A stretch of 64,000 nt of DNA from Asanoa iriomotensis (GCF_016862515.1 NZ_BONC01000010.1:1-64000), one strand, 5' to 3'; positions 1-9,556 are shown, numbered from the stretch's first letter. Numbers and translations are program-made. Notes: a model not told the origin generated them from the letters alone.

Positions 1-318
1 GGCCCGCGGTTGGCCCTGCCGACGGACCGCGACGCAGGACGCGCGCCTGCCGCTTCCGGGCCTCGCCCGGCGTGGCGACGAGCCGCCGGCTTCCAGCCGG
101 TGCCGCCCCGGCGCGGGTTTGGGGCGCCGCCTCCGTGCCATGGCCGACGCGGCGAGCCAGCCGGCGCCTCCGCCTCTGCGTCGCCGCAGGCGGTGATCAC
201 AACACGCGCTCTCCGCCGTTGATCACCCTCGACCGCGTTCGTCAGCGCGCGACGAGCGCCACGATCATGCGCTGCGTCGGGCGTCGGGCGTCGGGCGGCG
301 TCGGTGGTTGCGGAAAGC
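1..318. other. No supported gene
   Basis: I see no convincing coding sequence. The open frames here are Arg/Pro/Ala-rich products of GC composition and resemble no family I know. A tgatca pair flanks 24 bases near 195-225, and the unit GGGCGTC is directly repeated around 277-300. This could be the downstream flank of a gene left of the window. Confidence 0.4.
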
Positions 319-933
319 TCAGGTGATCGTGGTGCCGCTGGTCAGGAGGGCTCGGGTGGCGTCCCAGCCCTCTACCGCCTGGTCGAGGGTGGCCAGGTCG
401 GATGGGCCGCGGAGGCGGCGCCACGGTGGGGCGGTGGCCACCTCGGCCGGGTTCGGGGCGTGTGGGCGGATGGCCGTCGCAGGCACGTCCGCGTCGAGGT
501 CCAGGGGTGGCAGCCAGGCCGGGGCCGGCAGGCGGGAGGCCACGCCGAGCAGGCCGTGGCCGGTCTCGGCCGGGGCCACCGCGAGCGTCTTCGTGGTCAG
601 CGGGCGGAACAGCTTGCCCAGGATCAGGCCCGGCAGGTCCGGCGCGTCGGCGGCGATCACGGCCGCCTGGTCGTAGCCGTCCGCCGCCGCGGCCGCGAAC
701 GTGTCGTTGACCAGCGTCGTCGGCACCTCGTAGATCTGCATCGACGGCCAGGCCACCGCGTCCGCCAGCGGGCGGTCCGCGGGCAGCGCCGCGATCGCCG
801 GGTCGACCTCGTTCAGGGTCGCTAGCAGGTCGACGGCGTCCTCGGCGAGCGCGTGGCGCCACTTGCCGAGGTCGACACCGGGCGGTGCCCAGGTCACCGG
901 CGTGAGTAGGACGACGATCACACGGCGGGTCAC
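319..933 (-). CDS. GT-A-like (TIGR04282/DUF2064-type) protein
   Basis: The product is 204 residues with a GTG start. Its mid-region has a run of hydrophobic residues followed by APDLPGL, then a VAPAETGHGLLG segment. This resembles the D-x-P-D-L and GP-x-x-DGG-x-x-LLG blocks of TIGR04282/DUF2064 proteins, which have a nucleotide-diphospho-sugar transferase fold. The classic DGG is replaced by ETG, so catalytic activity is uncertain. There is no signal peptide. The next gene on the same strand starts 546 bases upstream and its end lies 15 bases from this start, so the two may be cotranscribed. The family call is by motif memory only; the function is unknown. Confidence 0.6.
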   Translation of the reverse strand: MTRRVIVVLLTPVTWAPPGVDLGKWRHALAEDAVDLLATLNEVDPAIAALPADRPLADAVAWPSMQIYEVPTTLVNDTFAAAAADGYDQAAVIAADAPDLPGLILGKLFRPLTTKTLAVAPAETGHGLLGVASRLPAPAWLPPLDLDADVPATAIRPHAPNPAEVATAPPWRRLRGPSDLATLDQAVEGWDATRALLTSGTTIT

Positions 934-948
934 GCGACCCAGGTTATG

Positions 949-1479
949 TCAGTCGGCGAGGAGCACGCCCGTGGTGGCCGACACGCCCTCCAGGTAGCCG
1001 CGTGCGCGTTCCGTCTTCGGGTAGCGGCCCACGAGGGCCCAGAAGCGCGTGTTGTGACTGGGGACCACGAGGTGGGCGAGCTCATGGAGCAGCACGTAGT
1101 CGATCACCCAGTCGGGCATCTCCTGGATCCGGTGCGAGATGCGAATCGACCGGTCAGCCGGCGTGCAGGACCCCCAGCGGCCCGTCTGGTTGGTCACCCA
1201 CCGGACACTGGCCGGTTGGGCCGTGCGGGCGAACTCAGCCAGGTACTGACCGATCAGGCGCTGCGAGCGGGCCTGCAACTCGTCGTCGGAGCGGCTGAGG
1301 CGCTGTTCGCGAGCAGCGAGGCGGGCGAGCATCTTGTCAACCCACTCGGTCTCCTCGGCGCGGGAGAACTGGTCGGGTATGAGAACCACCACGCGCTCAC
1401 CGTCGCGGTAGGCGGACACCGTCCGGCGCCGGCGCTGTGAGCGCCGTACCTCGACGACCGGCTTCCGCGTGGCGGCCAT
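949..1479 (-). CDS. YgjP-like (DUF45/M48-type) metallopeptidase
   Basis: This is a 176-residue predicted zinc metallopeptidase of the YgjP/DUF45 group. The HELAH motif (an HExxH zinc site) lies near the C-terminus, followed by HNTRFWALVGRY, which supplies the third histidine. The block RWGSCTPADRSIRIS before it is the family signature WGSC. I chose the ATG that begins MAATRKP; the open frame continues upstream, but that extension is Arg-rich and unlike the family. The physiological substrate is unknown. In related actinobacteria this gene commonly sits near DUF5679 and ABC1-kinase genes, as here. Confidence 0.88.
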   Translation of the reverse strand: MAATRKPVVEVRRSQRRRRTVSAYRDGERVVVLIPDQFSRAEETEWVDKMLARLAAREQRLSRSDDELQARSQRLIGQYLAEFARTAQPASVRWVTNQTGRWGSCTPADRSIRISHRIQEMPDWVIDYVLLHELAHLVVPSHNTRFWALVGRYPKTERARGYLEGVSATTGVLLAD

Positions 1480-1994
1480 TACCGCACCCCGGAGCCCCGG
1501 GTTCCGTTCACGAAGGCACGCTAACCGGTAGGTGCCATGCCGCCGCAAGGGCCAACACACACGGTCACGCCGGGAAAGTGCTAGTTGACACCGTGTCGTC
1601 CGGAAAAAATTTCGCGGGTACGCGGTGAGCGGTGCGCCCGCTGCGCCCCGAGGGACCTTACGGCACACGTTAAGGGATCCCGAGCCCGGATGGGCCGTAA
1701 TCGGCGTGATCCCGCTCGCAGGAGCGCTTTGGTCGGCGTGTCAGGAGCGAATCTGACTAATCCGGACTGGTCCGACATGCACACTCGTCGGCGTCAGGTG
1801 TCATATCGCACTACCAGCTCGGCCCCGTCGCTGGTGATGATCGGGTTCCTGACATGGAACCGCCCGCATGTGGGTAGGGTCCGCGGACCGGCGGTCGCAC
1901 GTGTGACCGCGGAGAAAGCCCCGACGCCGGCGCTCTTGTGCCGCGGCCGGGCATTCGCCGGGGCAAATCCGGCGAACAAGACTAGGAGGGCATC
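1480..1994. other. Intergenic region upstream of the divergent metallopeptidase and DUF5679 genes
   Basis: About 515 bases lie between two divergent genes. A possible promoter for the DUF5679 gene is TGACAT at 1850-1855 with TAGGGT at 1875-1880 (19-base spacer, longer than ideal). A strong ribosome binding site, AGGAGGG, lies at 1984-1990. I see no RNA gene and no convincing ORF. Confidence 0.4.
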
Positions 1995-2162
1995 GTGGCC
2001 GACAAGGCCCAGACCTACAACGGGTACTGCGTCAAGTGCAAGGAGAAGCGCGACTTCACCGGCACCGTCGAGGTGTCGAAGACCGGTATGAACATGGCCA
2101 AGGGCAAGTGCCCGGTTTGTGGCACCACTGTCAACCGGATCCTCGGCAAGGCGAAGGTCTGA
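1995..2162 (+). CDS. DUF5679 zinc-ribbon small protein
   Basis: This 55-residue protein starts with GTG and follows a strong AGGAGGG Shine-Dalgarno sequence. Two CxxC pairs (C12/C15 and C39/C42) should bind one zinc in a zinc-ribbon fold. The stretch between them is basic (NMAKGKC). This matches the DUF5679 family of actinobacterial small proteins, which resemble the zinc-ribbon tails of topoisomerases. The function is not established; nucleic-acid binding is the obvious guess. The gene is followed by a strong hairpin, so it is probably transcribed alone. Confidence 0.85.
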   Translation: MADKAQTYNGYCVKCKEKRDFTGTVEVSKTGMNMAKGKCPVCGTTVNRILGKAKV

Positions 2163-2175
2163 CGACCGCGCTGAT

Positions 2176-2217
2176 CGCGGGAGGGGGCGGCCGGAGAATC
2201 GGCCGCCCCCTCCCGCG
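2176..2217 (+). terminator. Strong hairpin downstream of the DUF5679 gene
   Basis: An 18-bp perfect GC-rich stem (2176-2193 with 2200-2217) closes a 6-base loop, starting 14 bases after the stop codon. There is no T tract. Such bare hairpins are common as actinobacterial terminators. Confidence 0.75.
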
Positions 2218-2289
2218 TGAGCACGACCCGGACACAGTGGGACAGATACGCAGTGTCATGAAAACCGGGCGACTACGTTACTGGCCGGT

Positions 2290-2351
2290 TGTGGATAACT
2301 TTCCAGAAGCTGTGGATAACCGCGTGTACAGGCCCCGCCACCTGTGGACAA
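2290..2351 (+). promoter_or_regulatory. Three phased DnaA-box-like sites
   Basis: TGTGGATAA occurs at 2290-2298 and 2311-2319, and TGTGGACAA at 2343-2351. The reverse complements are TTATCCACA (twice) and TTGTCCACA, the classical and actinobacterial DnaA box sequences. All three have the same orientation and are spaced 21 and 32 bases apart, close to two and three helical turns. A TATGAT-like -10 lies downstream at 2454-2459, so DnaA may regulate the kinase gene that follows. There are no dnaA or dnaN genes nearby, so this is not an obvious oriC. Confidence 0.6.
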
Positions 2352-2495
2352 CGAGCCGACCGCCGGGTGGTGACGATCACATTCCGTTACCCACCGGCGA
2401 CGATACGGCCGCTCCGGGCGTTTCCTTCGCCACGCTCCCGCGTACGCGAAAAGTATGATCTTGGGTGTCCGTAAACTGTCGGTCACAATGATCTG

Positions 2496-3824
2496 GTGAG
2501 CGACATCCCGCGCCAGGCCGTGACCCGCGCCGCCAAGCTCGCTTCCCTACCGCTCGGCTTCGCCGGGCGGTCGATGTTGGGGTTCGGCAAGCGGATGACC
2601 GGCATGGCGTCAGATGCCATCTCCGCCGAGCTGCAGCAGCGCACCGCCGACCAGGTGTTCGCCGTGCTGGGGCAGCTCAAGGGCGGTGCGATGAAGTTCG
2701 GGCAGGCGCTGTCCGTCTTCGAGGCGGCGCTGCCCGAGGAGATGGCGGGTCCCTACCGCCAGGCCTTGACCAAGCTTCAGGAAGCGGCACCACCGCTGCC
2801 CGCGGCCAGCCTGCACGCCGTGCTCGCCGACCAGCTCGGCCCCGAGTGGCGCAGCCGGTTCCTGGAGTTCGACGACACGCCCGCGGCGGCCGCGAGCATC
2901 GGCCAGGTCCACCGGGCGGTCTGGAAAAGTCGCGCCAAGGCCGGGCGTCCGGTCGCGGTCAAGATCCAATATCCCGGCGCCGGCGACGCGCTGCTCTCCG
3001 ACCTGCGCCAGCTTTCCCGGCTCGGCGCGATGTTCAAGGCGATCCAGCCCGGCCTCGACATCAAGCCGCTGCTCGCCGAGATGCGCGCGCGGATCAGCGA
3101 GGAGCTCGACTACGAGCTCGAGGCCAAGGCGCAGAAGGCGTTCGCGGCGGCCTACGCCGGCGACGACGAGATCCTCGTGCCCAAGGTCGTCGCCGCGGCG
3201 CCCCGCGTGCTGGTCACCGAGTGGATCGAGGGCAAGCCGCTCTCGAAGATCATCGCCAACGGCTCGGAGGACGAGCGCGACCTGGCCGGCGCCCGCATGG
3301 CGACCCTGCATTTCTCCGCGCCCGCCCGGGCCCGGCTGCTGCACGCCGACCCGCACCCCGGCAACTTCCGCCTGATGCCGGACGGCCGCCTGGGCGTGGT
3401 CGACTTCGGCGCGGTGGCCCGGCTCCCCGAAGGGCTCCCCGAGCCGGTCGGCCGGCTGACCCGGCTGGCGCTGGCACACGAGGCGGACGCCGTGGTCGAC
3501 GGCCTGCGGACCGAGGGTTTCCTGAAGCCCGACCAGGAGATCGACGCCGAGGCGGTGCTCAACTTCCTGCTGCCGATGCTCGACCCGCTGGCACACGACG
3601 AGTTCCGCTTCACCCGCGCCTGGCTGCGCGCCGAGGCGGCCCGCCTGGCCAGCCCCAAGTCGCCGGCCTTCCAGCTCAGCCGCCAGCTCAACCTGCCGCC
3701 GTCGTACCTGCTGATCCACCGGGTCACGCTCGGCTCGATCGGCGTGCTGTGCCAGCTCGAGGCGCGGGCGCCCTACCGCGCGATCCTGGAGAAGTGGCTG
3801 CCGGGCTTCGCGCCAGTCGCGTAA
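2496..3824 (+). CDS. ABC1/UbiB-family atypical kinase
   Basis: This 442-residue protein belongs to the AarF/ABC1/UbiB atypical kinase family. Visible signatures in order are the KxGQ motif (MKFGQALS, about residue 65), the Ala-rich loop AAASIGQVHRA (about 130), the lysine in PVAVKIQYP, the catalytic loop HADPHPGNF (about 285) and the metal-binding DFGA (about 305). Members act as ATPases or kinases linked to lipid or isoprenoid metabolism. Many actinobacteria have no ubiquinone, so the substrate here is unknown. The GTG start has no clear Shine-Dalgarno sequence; the transcript may have a very short leader. DnaA-box-like sites lie upstream. Confidence 0.92.
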   Translation: MSDIPRQAVTRAAKLASLPLGFAGRSMLGFGKRMTGMASDAISAELQQRTADQVFAVLGQLKGGAMKFGQALSVFEAALPEEMAGPYRQALTKLQEAAPPLPAASLHAVLADQLGPEWRSRFLEFDDTPAAAASIGQVHRAVWKSRAKAGRPVAVKIQYPGAGDALLSDLRQLSRLGAMFKAIQPGLDIKPLLAEMRARISEELDYELEAKAQKAFAAAYAGDDEILVPKVVAAAPRVLVTEWIEGKPLSKIIANGSEDERDLAGARMATLHFSAPARARLLHADPHPGNFRLMPDGRLGVVDFGAVARLPEGLPEPVGRLTRLALAHEADAVVDGLRTEGFLKPDQEIDAEAVLNFLLPMLDPLAHDEFRFTRAWLRAEAARLASPKSPAFQLSRQLNLPPSYLLIHRVTLGSIGVLCQLEARAPYRAILEKWLPGFAPVA

Positions 3825-4089
3825 AGATCAAAAATCTGGATCGGCACTCGGGTCCGCCGTGGTCCGTGCCGTTCCTCCCGCGAGGGACCGCTTCGCTCGC
3901 CAGGCTCGCTGTGGGTCAGGGCCAAAATCGGGGTGAACCTTCGGCCGTCCGGGCGGTACTCATCAGCATGAGACCGACCATCAGGCGTGCGGCATGGCGC
4001 GGACCCGACGTGGGCCCGTGCCTGACGACCGCGGACGTGGTACCTGGCGGGAGCAACGGTCGTGCCCCCGCCGGACCCGAGCAAGAATG

Positions 4090-5376
4090 CTATTTGTCTT
4101 CTTCGTCGCCCTTAGGCGGGTTTTCCTTCGGGCCTTCGTCGGTGCCGAAGTCGATGTCGCCCAGGTCGTCGAAGTCGCCCAGGCCGCCGTTGTCGAACTC
4201 CGACCGCGCGAACGCCTCCGGGTCGGCGAAGTCGTCGCCCGACGGCAGCAGGTCGGGGTGCGCCCACAGCCCGTCGCGGCCCTGCACGCCGCGCTGCTCG
4301 GTGACCGCGGTCCACAGCGCCGCCGCCTCGCGCAGCCGGCGCGGCCGCAACTCGAGCCCGACCAGCGCGGCGAACGTCTGCTCGGCCGGACCGCCCGCGG
4401 CCCGGCGCCGGCGGAACGCCTCGGCCAGCCGCACCACGTTGGGCAGCCGGTCGCCGACGGCCATGTCGACGACGTGCCCGACCCAGCCCTCGACCAGCGC
4501 CAACGTGGTCTCCAGGCGGGCCAGCGAGGCCTTCTGGGCCGGCGTGTCCTCGGGCGAGAAGATGCCCTCCAGCGCCAGCTCCTGCATCGACTCCGGGTTG
4601 GTCGGGTCGATGCGGCCCATCGCCTCCTCGATCGCCTCCCGGTTGACGGTGATGCCGTTGGCGTAGGTCTCCACCGCGTTGAGGATGTGCCCGCGCAGCC
4701 ACGGGACGTGCTCGAAGAGGCGCTGGTGAGCCGCCTCGCGCAGCGCCACGTAGAGCCGGACCTCGTCCTCGGGCAGCTCCAACCCGCTGGCGAACTCGCG
4801 GATGTTGGCCGGGATCAGCGCGCCCGTGCCGGCCGGCCCGAGCGGCAGGCCGATGTCGCCGGCGGAGAGCACCTCCGCGGCGAGCGAGCCGAGCGCCTGG
4901 CCGAGCTGGCCGCCGAACAGGGCGCCGCCCAGCGTGGTGACCATCGACTGCATCGGGCCGAGCTGGGCGCGGGCCTCCGGTGGCACCAGGTCGCCCATCG
5001 CGTCGACCATGCGGCCCGCGACCGGGTTGCAGAGCTTCTGCCAGACGTCGAGGGTCCGGTAGATCCATTCGTTGCGGTTCCAAGCGACCGCGGTCCGCAC
5101 GCCCGAGGGCAGGGCGACCGCCTGCTCGAGCCAGAGGTCAGCCAGGCGCAGCACCTCTTCCACGGCGTTTCGCTCATAAGGTGAAACGGCCGGGTCGCCG
5201 GCCTGGGACAGCTGTGCGGCGGCTACCTGGCGCGCCAGGTCCCAGTTGACCGGGCCCGAGCCCGGCGCCGCGAGCAGCTGCTGCAGCTGCGCCATGAACT
5301 GCTGCATCTGCTGCGGATCGTTGGGGTCCGGCGGCTGGCCGCCCGGGAGCGCGAAGCCAAACGGAATATCAGGCAC
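4090..5376 (-). CDS. DUF2342 zinc-dependent protease-like protein
   Basis: This 428-residue protein belongs to the DUF2342/TIGR03624 family, often annotated as zinc-dependent metalloprotease. The core block LREAAHQRLFEHVPWL sits near residue 215 and the helical region ETYANGITVN follows. The N-terminus is Gln/Pro-rich and the C-terminal tail is very acidic and then charged (DFDDLGDIDFG to EEDK). No signal peptide is present. It is divergent from the PDZ-protease gene and convergent with the ABC1-kinase gene, a neighbourhood widely conserved in actinobacteria. The proteolytic role is inferred from the family name; the canonical HExxH is not fully present. Confidence 0.85.
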   Translation of the reverse strand: MPDIPFGFALPGGQPPDPNDPQQMQQFMAQLQQLLAAPGSGPVNWDLARQVAAAQLSQAGDPAVSPYERNAVEEVLRLADLWLEQAVALPSGVRTAVAWNRNEWIYRTLDVWQKLCNPVAGRMVDAMGDLVPPEARAQLGPMQSMVTTLGGALFGGQLGQALGSLAAEVLSAGDIGLPLGPAGTGALIPANIREFASGLELPEDEVRLYVALREAAHQRLFEHVPWLRGHILNAVETYANGITVNREAIEEAMGRIDPTNPESMQELALEGIFSPEDTPAQKASLARLETTLALVEGWVGHVVDMAVGDRLPNVVRLAEAFRRRRAAGGPAEQTFAALVGLELRPRRLREAAALWTAVTEQRGVQGRDGLWAHPDLLPSGDDFADPEAFARSEFDNGGLGDFDDLGDIDFGTDEGPKENPPKGDEEDK

Positions 5377-5480
5377 GAGGTCAACGGTACGCGCGTCGGG
5401 AGCGCGGGACCGTACCGCATGCTTAAGCCCAGGGAGAACTCGGGGAACGCCATTCAGGGACGCTCGGTACGCTTCCCGCC

Positions 5481-6494
5481 ATGAAAAGTCGTGGCGTGAC
5501 GGTTCTGCTCGGTGCCGTGATCACGGTGCTGCTGAGCTTCGGGGTGCTCTCCGCCCCGGTTCCGTACGTCGTGCTCGGTCCCGGCCCCACCGTCAACACC
5601 CTGGGCAAAGAGGCCGACAAAGAGGTCATCCAGATCTCCGGGACGCAGACCTACCAGTCGGCCGGCCAGCTTCGGCTGACCACCGTCAAGGTGGCTCCGG
5701 AGACCAAGCTCCTGCCCGCGATCGCCGGTTGGTTCTCCGACAAGGAGGCGGTCGTGCCGCGGGAGCTGATCTACCCGCCGGACCAGACCGAGCAGCAGGT
5801 CGAGCAGCAGAACGCCGAGGACTTCCAGGCCTCGCAGACCAGCGCCGAGACCGCGGCGCTGACCGAGCTCGGCTACCCGATCCAGGTCACGGTCAGCAAG
5901 GTCACCGCCGGCGGTGCCGCCGAGTCGATCCTCAAGACCGGTGACGTGATCACCTCGGTCGACGGCAAGCCGGTCAAGACGGCGGGGGACCTGACCGACG
6001 CGGTCCGGGCCAAGCCGGCCGGCAGCACGGTCACCATCGGCTACACGCGCGGTGGCCAGGCGGCGCAGGCCACGGTCAGCCCGAAGACCGTCGACGGTCA
6101 GCAGCGGATCGGCGTCGAGATCGAGCAGAAGCAGCCGCACCCGTTCGACCTCAAGTTCGACCTCGAGGACATCGGCGGTCCCAGCGCCGGCCTGATGTTC
6201 ACGCTGGGCATCATCGACAAGCTGGGCGCCGACGACCTCACCGGCGGCAAGATCATCGCGGGTACCGGCACGATCGACGACCAGGGCGACGTGGGCCCGA
6301 TCGGCGGCATCCCCCAGAAACTGGTCGGCGCCAAGGACGCCGGCGCGGTCGCCTTTCTGGTGCCCGCCGACAACTGCAAGGAAGCCAAGGACAACGCCGT
6401 CGACGGCCTGCCGCTCTACAAGGTGGGCACGCTCGACGAGGCGCTCAACGCGCTCAACGCGCTGAAGAGCGGCGGCACGGCCCCTATGTGCTAA
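5481..6494 (+). CDS. PDZ and Lon-like (S16) membrane-anchored protease, YlbL type
   Basis: This 337-residue protein has an N-terminal signal anchor (about residues 5-25), a PDZ domain (about 130-200) and a Lon-type proteolytic domain. The catalytic serine is S235 in DIGGPSAGL and the likely lysine partner is K280 in GGIPQK, giving the Ser-Lys dyad of S16 peptidases. The protease domain should face outside. The homologue YlbL of Bacillus degrades exported or regulatory proteins; the substrate here is unknown. The gene is followed after 56 bases by UPF0182, with which it is probably cotranscribed. Confidence 0.93.
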   Translation: MKSRGVTVLLGAVITVLLSFGVLSAPVPYVVLGPGPTVNTLGKEADKEVIQISGTQTYQSAGQLRLTTVKVAPETKLLPAIAGWFSDKEAVVPRELIYPPDQTEQQVEQQNAEDFQASQTSAETAALTELGYPIQVTVSKVTAGGAAESILKTGDVITSVDGKPVKTAGDLTDAVRAKPAGSTVTIGYTRGGQAAQATVSPKTVDGQQRIGVEIEQKQPHPFDLKFDLEDIGGPSAGLMFTLGIIDKLGADDLTGGKIIAGTGTIDDQGDVGPIGGIPQKLVGAKDAGAVAFLVPADNCKEAKDNAVDGLPLYKVGTLDEALNALNALKSGGTAPMC

Positions 6495-6549
6495 CCCCCC
6501 GTAGTCTGAACACCGCCCCCCGAGCTAACCAAGCGTTGCGGAGCCAACT

Positions 6550-9549
6550 GTGGTCATGCGTAGCAGTCCCCTGCCGAGAATGAGCCGCCGTGGCCGCGTG
6601 ACGGTCGGTGTGCTGGTCGGCGTCTTCGTGTTGTTCACCCTGCTCGGTTGGGGTGTCAACGCGTGGACCGACTGGTTGTGGTTCGACGAGGTGCACTACA
6701 CCAAGGTGTTCAGCACCGTGCTGACCACCCGCCTGCTGCTGTTCCTGGCGGTCGGCGCGGCGATGGCGGTGGTCATCGGCGGCAACCTCTACCTGGCCTA
6801 CCGGCTGCGCCCGCTGCTGCGGCCGCACTCCTCGGAGCAGCAGACGCTCGACCGCTACCGGGTCGCGCTGACGCCGCGGATCGGCCTCTGGGTCACCATC
6901 GTCTCGTTGGTGGTCGGCCTGTTCGCCGGGCTGTCCGCGCAGGGCCGCTGGGACACCTGGATGCTGTTCCGCAACGCGCAGACGTTCGGCACGAAGGACC
7001 CGATCTTCAACATCGACGTCGGGTTCTACGTCTTCCAGTACCCGTTCTACCGCTACCTGCTCGGCGTCGGCTTCACCGCCGTCGTGCTCGCGGTGATCGG
7101 CTCGCTCGCGGTCCACTACATCTTCGGCGGCGTGCGCCTGCAGGGCGGCGGCGACCGCATCACCAACGCGGCCCGCGCCCACCTGACCACCCTGGTCGCG
7201 GTCTTCGTGCTGTTCAAGGCCATCGCGTACGTGCTCGACCGGCGGGCGCTGCTGCTGTCCTACAACGAGGGCGCCAAGGTCTACGGCGCCGGCTACGCCG
7301 ACGTCAACGCGTTGCTGCCGGCCAAGGAGATCCTCGGCTACATCTCGATCGTCGTCGCGATCGCGATCATCCTGTTCTCCAACGCGATCATCCGGAACCT
7401 GGTCTGGCCGGGCGTCTCGCTCGCGCTGCTCGGCATCTCGGCCGTGGCGATCGGCGGCATCTACCCGTCGGCCGTGCAGAGCTTCGAGGTCAACCCGAGC
7501 ACGCTCGACAAGGAGCGGCCGTACATCAAGAACAGCATCGAGGCGACCAGAGCCGCGTTCGGGATCAACGACGTCGACATAGAGCCGTACGCCGGCGTCA
7601 GCCAGCCACCACCGGCGAGCCTGGCCACCGACACCTCGGTCGTGCCGAACATCCGGCTGCTCGACCCGCAGCTGCTCTCCGAGACCTACACGCAGTTGCA
7701 GCAGGCCCGTGGCTTCTACAACTTCGGCGAGAAGCTCGACATCGACCGCTACGCGATCAACGGCAACACGCAGGACTACGTGGTCGGCGTCCGGGAGATC
7801 AACTACCGCGGGCTGACCGCGCAGCAGAGCAACTGGCTCAACCGCCACACCATCTACACGCACGGGTACGGCGTGGTCGCGGCGCCGGCCAACCGGGTCT
7901 GCAACGAGCAGCCGTACTTCGTCTCCGGCTTCCTGGGCGAGGAGGGCAGCGACGGTTGCCAGTCGGCGACCGAGGAGATCAAGACCGAGCAGCCCCGGAT
8001 CTACTACGGCGAACAGATGGAGGACGGCGACTACGCGGTCGTCGGCTCGCGGGGCGAGGGCAGCAACGCCGAGTTCGACCGCCCGACGGGCAGCAACGAG
8101 CAGTACTACACCTACGAGGGCGCGGGCGGCGTGCCGATCGGCTCGTTCACCCGCCGGCTGCTCTACACGGTGAAGATGCAGGAGACCAACTTCCTGCTCT
8201 CCGAGGCGGTCAACGACAACTCGAAGCTGCTGTACGTGCGCAACCCGCGCGACCGTGTCGCCAAGGTGGCGCCGTTCCTCAAGCTCGACGGCGACCCGTA
8301 CCCGGCGGTGGTCGACGGCCGCGTGGTGTGGATCGTCGACGGCTACACGACGGCGTCGACCTACCCCAACTCCGAGCGGGTCAACCTGCAGTCGGCGACC
8401 ACCGACGAGCTGACCGGCACAGGCACGGTGGCCCAGGTCCGCGAAGAGATCAACTACATCCGCAACTCGGTGAAGGCGACCGTCGACGCGTACGACGGCA
8501 CCGTCAAGCTCTACCAGTGGGACGAGCAGGACCCGGTGCTCAAGGCGTGGAACAAGGCCTTCGGCGGCAACCTGGTCGTGCCCAAGGCGGAGATCCCGCA
8601 GGAGCTGACCGACCACTTCCGGTACCCGGCCGACCTGTTCAAGGTGCAGCGCGACCTGCTGGCCCGCTACCACGTGAGCGAGCCCAACGAGTTCTTCTCG
8701 GGCCAGGACTACTGGGAGGTCCCGAACGCGCCGGACGACCCGGACCGTGGCCAGAAGCAGCCGCCGTACTACCTGATGACCCAGATGCCGGGCCAGGCCG
8801 AGCCGCGGTTCCAGCTCACGTCGGCGGTCACGCCACGCGGCCGGCAGAACCTGGCCGCGATCATCTCCGCGTCGTACGTGGACGGTCAACCCAAGTTGGA
8901 GGCGCTGGAGCTGCCGGACCAGAGCGTGGTCTCCGGCCCGGTCCAGGTGCACCAGCAGATGACCAACGCCACGGACGTACGTGGCCAGCTCTCGGTGCTG
9001 GCGGCGGACGGCAAGGCCGCGGTGCAGTACGGCAACCTGCTCTCGCTGCCGTTCGACAACGGCATGCTCTACGTCGAGCCGGTCTACGTGAAGTCCAACC
9101 AGCAGAACGCGTACCCGCTGCTGCAACGGGTCCTGCTGTCCTACGGCGACGGCTCCAACGCGGTCCTGGCGAGCAGCCTGCAACAGGGCATCAAGGATCT
9201 CGTGGCCAAGGGCGACGCGCAGAGACAGGCGGCCGGCCAGCCACCGGCGCCGCCGACCCAGCCCAACCCGCCGCCAACGACCGGCGAGCAGCCACCGGCG
9301 GCGATGTCGCCGGAGCTGGCCCAGGCGGCCCAGCGGGTCTCGGACGCGATCGACGAGGTCAAGGCCGCGCAGGAGTCGGGCGACTTCAACCGCTACGGGA
9401 AGGCCCTGGCCGACCTGGACGCGGCAGCGGACGCGTTCAAGGCGGCCCAGCAGGCGGCGAACAACCGCCCGGCGAGCACGTCACCGACCCCGACACCGAC
9501 AGCGCCGGCGAGCCCGGCAGGGACGCCTCCGCCCACACCGCAAGGCTGA
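6550..9549 (+). CDS. UPF0182 family large membrane protein
   Basis: This 999-residue protein is full-length for UPF0182. About seven transmembrane segments occupy the first 330 residues, starting with VTVGVLVGVFVLFTLLGWG. They are followed by a large extracytoplasmic domain and a Pro/Thr/Ser-rich C-terminal tail. The start is GTG; an in-frame ATG lies two codons downstream. The family is nearly universal in actinobacteria, next to the PDZ protease gene. No biochemical function is established. A long antisense frame across this gene is a composition shadow. Confidence 0.93.
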   Translation: MVMRSSPLPRMSRRGRVTVGVLVGVFVLFTLLGWGVNAWTDWLWFDEVHYTKVFSTVLTTRLLLFLAVGAAMAVVIGGNLYLAYRLRPLLRPHSSEQQTLDRYRVALTPRIGLWVTIVSLVVGLFAGLSAQGRWDTWMLFRNAQTFGTKDPIFNIDVGFYVFQYPFYRYLLGVGFTAVVLAVIGSLAVHYIFGGVRLQGGGDRITNAARAHLTTLVAVFVLFKAIAYVLDRRALLLSYNEGAKVYGAGYADVNALLPAKEILGYISIVVAIAIILFSNAIIRNLVWPGVSLALLGISAVAIGGIYPSAVQSFEVNPSTLDKERPYIKNSIEATRAAFGINDVDIEPYAGVSQPPPASLATDTSVVPNIRLLDPQLLSETYTQLQQARGFYNFGEKLDIDRYAINGNTQDYVVGVREINYRGLTAQQSNWLNRHTIYTHGYGVVAAPANRVCNEQPYFVSGFLGEEGSDGCQSATEEIKTEQPRIYYGEQMEDGDYAVVGSRGEGSNAEFDRPTGSNEQYYTYEGAGGVPIGSFTRRLLYTVKMQETNFLLSEAVNDNSKLLYVRNPRDRVAKVAPFLKLDGDPYPAVVDGRVVWIVDGYTTASTYPNSERVNLQSATTDELTGTGTVAQVREEINYIRNSVKATVDAYDGTVKLYQWDEQDPVLKAWNKAFGGNLVVPKAEIPQELTDHFRYPADLFKVQRDLLARYHVSEPNEFFSGQDYWEVPNAPDDPDRGQKQPPYYLMTQMPGQAEPRFQLTSAVTPRGRQNLAAIISASYVDGQPKLEALELPDQSVVSGPVQVHQQMTNATDVRGQLSVLAADGKAAVQYGNLLSLPFDNGMLYVEPVYVKSNQQNAYPLLQRVLLSYGDGSNAVLASSLQQGIKDLVAKGDAQRQAAGQPPAPPTQPNPPPTTGEQPPAAMSPELAQAAQRVSDAIDEVKAAQESGDFNRYGKALADLDAAADAFKAAQQAANNRPASTSPTPTPTAPASPAGTPPPTPQG

Positions 9550-9556
9550 GCCACAG

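Noticed and set aside
1585..2091. A 168-codon plus-strand frame across the intergenic region and DUF5679
   Set aside because: It overlaps the clear DUF5679 gene in another frame and has no motif or ribosome binding site.
2290..2351. Chromosomal origin of replication
   Set aside because: Only three boxes, no AT-rich unwinding region and no dnaA, dnaN or rpmH nearby.
6484..9183. An 899-codon open frame on the minus strand opposite UPF0182
   Set aside because: It mirrors the codon pattern of the real gene, is rich in Arg/Val/Leu/His/Gln/Asp in shadow proportions, and resembles no family.
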